A stretch of 64,000 nucleotides of DNA, from the NCBI GenBank assembly GCA_937889225.1, contig CALAST010000108.1:1-64000 (forward strand), given 5' to 3'. The notes below the pieces were generated by a model that saw nothing but the letters and a program-made list of their open reading frames with translations, had not been told where the DNA came from and made no database searches. Shown here one piece after another: positions 61,089-64,000 of this stretch. The DNA comes from an uncultured Lachnobacterium sp. GTDB taxonomy: Bacteria; Bacillota; Clostridia; Lachnospirales; Lachnospiraceae. Position numbers and translations under genes: made by a program. Within the stretch, counting starts at the first letter, position 1, and each line of letters begins with the position of its first letter.

Positions 61089-63134
61089 TCACTTATTAGA
61101 AATATGAACTTTTTCCCATATCATCCCTATTCGTTCCAAACGAATTTTTTGGATTTCTGACATAGGTGCAGCCCCTATCTTTTTTCCGGCTGCAATACTT
61201 CGTTGGTTGTCAATCCAAACACCTAATGCAGTACCTTTTTCCGTGACATATTTATGAGGAACTTCCAGATTTCCATGTGTTTTCCAGTAAATCTCTGCTT
61301 CAATATAGTTTTTATTCCATTGGTCACTATATTTATCCCATATCATGCCAAGCCCATTCAGTTGCTCCATCTGTTCCAATGTAAGCAATTTGGCTTTTAC
61401 AGAAACATTTTTTGCCACTCGATTTCCCATCTCGTCAAGAATCTCATATTCTCCACGCTTCCATTTACTGCGAATGTTGCTAACCCATTTTCCAAGAGGA
61501 AAATCATCCGGAGTCACATATGTGGTAGGAATATCTACATTTCCATGTTCTTTTTTATATATTTCCAACTTACGAAAAGCATTGTTCCATTTACGATTTG
61601 AACCATCTTCCCAATCCATACCAATGCTATCAAGCTTTTCAATCTGCTGCGAACTTAAGTTTCCTACGGTTTTTCCGGCACGAATGCGACGTTGTGTCAT
61701 AAGCCACATCCCTAAATTCAAACCATTATCAGAAACATATTTCTTTGGAATTTGCAAATGTCCGTTTTCCTCAAAAAACAATTTTGCGGACTCATAATAT
61801 ACTTCCCATCCTGCAGAAAGATTTTTCCTTATACTCTCAAATAGGATTCGACATTCACGTACTTCATCGAAGATTTGGAAATACTCATCAAATGGCAGTT
61901 TTTCCGCATCTTTGTTCCACATACCATACGCACACGCAGCTTCTTCCGCCAATCCATGAATAGAATACAGGCTGTCGAAATTGTTGACAAGGTCAAATAT
62001 CAACGGTTTTTGACTCCCACCAACTGCAAGCCCTCTCCCAATCTGTTGTAAATACAGAATCGGAGAAACTGTTGGACGTAACAAAATCACACCATCGATA
62101 TGCTCTATATGTACTCCTTCGTTTAACATATCAATACAAAATAACAATCGCAGATGTTCGGATGTGTCATTCTTAAAACTATCAAATATATATTCTGCTT
62201 CCGGATTGTCATAATACACCTTGTATATATGCGGATTTGCATCTATTTTTTCAAACCATTCAAAGACACAAAGAACCATTTCTTCCATATGTTCTTTATT
62301 GGAACAAAAAACAATATATTTTCCTTTTTTGCACTTCATATGACGTTCGAAAATCTCATCCAATCCTTGTGCGTGTTCTAAAGCACGACGAAGCTGTTCC
62401 AAGAGTTTTTCATTTTCCTGTTGTTTGATTGCATTTTTCATTTGTGCCATGCGTTTTTTTAGAATATTTAATTCTTGCCGATAGTCGTACATTGCACATA
62501 CATACGTTGGAGCTGGGAGAATTTTTCTACCAATTGCCTCACCCAAGGACATTTCCGATGCAATATTTCCATCAAATAGTTCTTGTGCCATGTCGCGTTG
62601 GTTATCCAGATAACGAATATTTGTTGCAGAAAGTCCTAATACTTTTGCATTTGGATACATCTCCAACAAAAGATTTACACTCTTTCCCCACTCCATTGCA
62701 CCGCAACGGTGAAATTCATCTAATATGATGTAAGATGGGTGAAGTTGTGGAATAACATCTTGGTTATGCATCAGCTTGGCATATGTCAGAAATTGAATAT
62801 TTGAAAATTCTATATATTCTGACACTTTCTTTATCAAAGACTTCTCTTTTGAATCCAAATATTTTTCATTGGAAATTTCTTGATTGCTTTCTTGCACTCC
62901 CATGATTCTTTTCACATTTTCAAGCTGTGTACGAAAGATATATTCACTTGGCGAAAGCCAAACGACTGTCTCATTTGCATAATCCAACGCAAGCTGAAAC
63001 GCAATCAAAGATTTTCCTGTTCCGGTCGGATGGATAATGGCGGCTTTGCCTTCTTCTTCCATAAGCTGACGTGCAGCAGCATATGCTTTTTTATTATGTT
63101 CAAATAATTTCAAATCCATATGTTTTCCTGCCAT
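61089..63134 (-). CDS. DEAD/DEAH-box helicase with three helicase-associated (HA) repeats
   Basis: 681 residues; an ATG at codon 6 also has AGGA upstream, so the start is uncertain by 5 residues. SF2 motif I IIHPTGTGKSLIAFQLALDY, motif II YIILDEFHRCGA, motif III LGLSATN and motif VI QQIGRGLAVGG. The C-terminal third holds three HA domains (about 440-510, 512-600, 602-673), each with W...Y...HGxxxxPxxYV...LGxWxxxQR. HA repeats are thought to bind DNA. Such proteins occur beside restriction, mobile and defence elements, but no partner methylase or nuclease is visible here. Confidence 0.88.
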   Translation of the reverse strand: MAGKHMDLKLFEHNKKAYAAARQLMEEEGKAAIIHPTGTGKSLIAFQLALDYANETVVWLSPSEYIFRTQLENVKRIMGVQESNQEISNEKYLDSKEKSLIKKVSEYIEFSNIQFLTYAKLMHNQDVIPQLHPSYIILDEFHRCGAMEWGKSVNLLLEMYPNAKVLGLSATNIRYLDNQRDMAQELFDGNIASEMSLGEAIGRKILPAPTYVCAMYDYRQELNILKKRMAQMKNAIKQQENEKLLEQLRRALEHAQGLDEIFERHMKCKKGKYIVFCSNKEHMEEMVLCVFEWFEKIDANPHIYKVYYDNPEAEYIFDSFKNDTSEHLRLLFCIDMLNEGVHIEHIDGVILLRPTVSPILYLQQIGRGLAVGGSQKPLIFDLVNNFDSLYSIHGLAEEAACAYGMWNKDAEKLPFDEYFQIFDEVRECRILFESIRKNLSAGWEVYYESAKLFFEENGHLQIPKKYVSDNGLNLGMWLMTQRRIRAGKTVGNLSSQQIEKLDSIGMDWEDGSNRKWNNAFRKLEIYKKEHGNVDIPTTYVTPDDFPLGKWVSNIRSKWKRGEYEILDEMGNRVAKNVSVKAKLLTLEQMEQLNGLGMIWDKYSDQWNKNYIEAEIYWKTHGNLEVPHKYVTEKGTALGVWIDNQRSIAAGKKIGAAPMSEIQKIRLERIGMIWEKVHISNK

Positions 63135-63283
63135 AGCAAAATCCTATTCATATCTTATATTTCATTCATAGCAAACTTTTATTGATATTCTAAGTTTTCT
63201 CACACACAGCGAATTATTTTTTCGTCTTTTGCATACACTAATTTCTGAATATTGACCCCTTAAAATCTGAAGATTTTTCGTGA

Positions 63284-63318
63284 ACTTTTTCGCAGATTGG
63301 TGTAATCTGCGAAAAAGT
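63284..63318. repeat. 15-bp hairpin, inverted partner of 63657-63685
   Basis: ACTTTTTCGCAGATT, loop GGTGT, AATCTGCGAAAAAGT. The 27-nt core is the exact reverse complement of the core at 63658-63684, so the two loops (GGTGT and ACACC) are complementary. Confidence 0.85.
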
Positions 63319-63582
63319 GCCGCAAAGCCTTATAAATCAAGGGTTTGCGATTTCGCTTTGACCCCTTATGACCACAAATAGAAGTTTTTTAAAAATACAA
63401 AAGTCTGGAAATGCTTGAAAATACTGGATTTTGGGAAAGATTTTTGACCACGATTTTGACCCCTTAAAAAATCTTTTTACGAAAAAAGTGGTCAAAAATC
63501 TCTATTTTGTCGAACTTATGTTTGAAATATATGGAAAATTTAAAGATTTTTGAAGCAGTTTTTAAGTTTTTGAAAATTTATA

Positions 63583-63611
63583 TTGACAAATATAGGGGGA
63601 TTTTATAGAAT
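63583..63611 (+). promoter_or_regulatory. Strong sigma-A promoter with no downstream gene
   Basis: Perfect TTGACA (63583-63588), 17-bp spacer, TAGAAT (63606-63611), reading rightwards. No coding sequence follows before the terminator at 63807-63851. Confidence 0.7.
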
Positions 63612-63617
63612 AATAGT

Positions 63618-63855
63618 GTTTGATTAGCGAAATTTGTAATACTGTGCTCTTTTTTTCTTTCGCAGATTACACCAATCTGCGAAAGATTCGTGGTCAAAAA
63701 TCTTAGAAAATCTCAAATTTTAACATTTTTTCTATTAAATTGATAAATTTTCCCATTTATAGAACTATAAATGAATAACTTTCAAAACTTGTACCATTTT
63801 AAACCCAAAAATTAGCCCGACAGATTATAACTACCTGTCGGGCTAATTTTTGTCT
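63618..63855 (+). ncRNA. Candidate small RNA of about 235 nt
   Basis: Predicted from the promoter at 63583-63611 to the Rho-independent terminator ending near 63855. It contains the 12-bp hairpin CTTTCGCAGATT/AATCTGCGAAAG (63657-63685) and then GTGGTCAAAAATCT (63690-63703), which is complementary to 63438-63451 upstream. No open frame with a ribosome binding site is present. No match to a known RNA family was recognised. Confidence 0.45.
63807..63851. terminator. Strong Rho-independent terminator
   Basis: Perfect 17-bp stem AAAAATTAGCCCGACAG/CTGTCGGGCTAATTTTT with an 11-nt loop. The A/T ends of the stem serve as U-tracts in both directions, ending the candidate RNA on the plus strand and the AAA/PD-(D/E)XK gene on the minus strand. 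Confidence 0.9.
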
Positions 63856-63863
63856 ATATAACT

Positions 63864-64000
63864 TTAACCTATCAATATCGTTTTCCCTTGAAATGCAAAG
63901 CCATATTTATAAATACGTTCTGCTTCAATTCCTTTTGCAATCAAAGATGTTTCATATTGTTTCTCTTCTATTTGTTGTAAAGCCATTTTGACGGTATCTT
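63864..64000 (-). CDS. AAA/PD-(D/E)XK family protein, C-terminal end (runs off right edge)
   Basis: The minus strand from the edge reads TVKMALQQIEEKQYETSLIA then KGIEAERIYKYGFAFQGKTI and LIG, stop at 63864. This closely matches the C-terminus of the gene at 6211 (QSALRQIEEKQYDTELLTMG...HYGFAFEGKTVLIG). The ATPase domain lies outside the window, so whether the gene is intact is unknown. Confidence 0.85.
   Translation of the reverse strand, partial: DTVKMALQQIEEKQYETSLIAKGIEAERIYKYGFAFQGKTILIG

Larger units (their letters stand above)
63135..63863. other. 729-bp non-coding region rich in inverted repeats
   Basis: No gene is supported. It contains the helicase upstream region, three copies of TTGACCCCTTA (63252-63262, 63358-63368, 63456-63466), an AGATTTTTGACCAC sequence at 63438-63451 with reverse complements at 63488-63501 and 63690-63703, two hairpins that are reverse complements of each other, a consensus promoter and a strong terminator. 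Confidence 0.8.

Noticed and set aside
63241..63710. Repeats as a CRISPR array
   Set aside because: The repeats are short, differ in type and orientation and have irregular spacing. There are no regular spacers and no cas genes.
1..64000. tRNA, rRNA or origin sequences
   Set aside because: None was recognised on reading both strands. The intergenic gaps are accounted for by repeats, promoters, terminators or debris.

Overview
This window is low-GC, Gram-positive chromosomal DNA with AGGAGG-type ribosome binding sites. Gene content and order (yicC-gmk-rpoZ-rimO-pgsA-pncC-rsmD-coaD run, a YlbJ-like sporulation membrane protein, RqcH, BceAB-like and FtsX-type ABC transporters, AAA/PD-(D/E)XK 'AAA-ATPase-like' proteins) point to an anaerobic Lachnospiraceae-type clostridium. 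The genus cannot be decided from the window. No rRNA, tRNA or CRISPR array was seen.

Layout. 1-5.8 kb: BceAB-type ABC transporter (permease runs off the left edge) with a possible BceR-like operator, a small lipoprotein, thiD next to a wrecked thiM, and a one-piece ATPase-permease ABC exporter. 6.2-11.2 kb: an AAA/PD-(D/E)XK protein, a MerR regulator, debris of a second AAA gene, an ECF sigma factor/anti-sigma/YfjL-like operon, and a cardiolipin synthase remnant. 11.5-26.2 kb: almost all minus-strand housekeeping genes (HisIE-like protein, recU, two pseudouridine synthases, a YgiQ radical SAM protein, pepD, a DivIVA-like coiled-coil protein, coaD, rsmD, pncC, pgsA, rimO, rpoZ, gmk, yicC). 26.3-29.9 kb: a RelB/DinJ antitoxin whose YoeB-like toxin is cut to 41 residues, rqcH, an AIM24 protein and a 99-nt MITE-like hairpin.

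29.9-44.7 kb is a defence or accessory island: an AAA+nuclease protein, a DUF2971 protein, a complete Wadjet operon (jetA-jetB-jetC-jetD, type II by its DUF5716-type JetA), an Rpn-family nuclease plus a fragment of another, an unusually AT-rich three-gene operon of unknown function (possible TOPRIM-like protein, DUF4869-like protein, mini P-loop ATPase), another AAA/PD-(D/E)XK gene, a truncated second copy of the P-loop gene, and an 80-nt near-perfect hairpin. An identical 49-bp palindromic repeat lies in opposite orientations at 26.3 kb and 41.0 kb.

44.7-60.9 kb is a cell-surface glycan locus, all minus strand. PglF-, PglE- and PglC-like proteins would make and load an amino-dideoxy sugar onto a lipid carrier. 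A variable, more AT-rich middle holds an ATP-grasp ligase, a HAD phosphatase, a GT4 glycosyltransferase, a Wzy-like polymerase, a Wzx flippase and two LicD transferases. The distal end encodes phosphonate synthesis: a three-domain protein (sugar-nucleotidyltransferase-like + cytidylyltransferase-like + PEP mutase), phosphonopyruvate decarboxylase and an iron alcohol dehydrogenase, predicted to give 2-hydroxyethylphosphonate. The likely product is a phosphonate-decorated capsule or exopolysaccharide, with LicD enzymes attaching the CMP-activated phosphonate. Decayed epimerase and HAD genes mark the end.

61.1-64.0 kb: a DEAD/DEAH helicase with three helicase-associated repeats, then about 700 bp of repeat-rich non-coding DNA containing a strong promoter-to-terminator unit (a candidate 230-nt RNA), and the C-terminus of a further AAA/PD-(D/E)XK gene.
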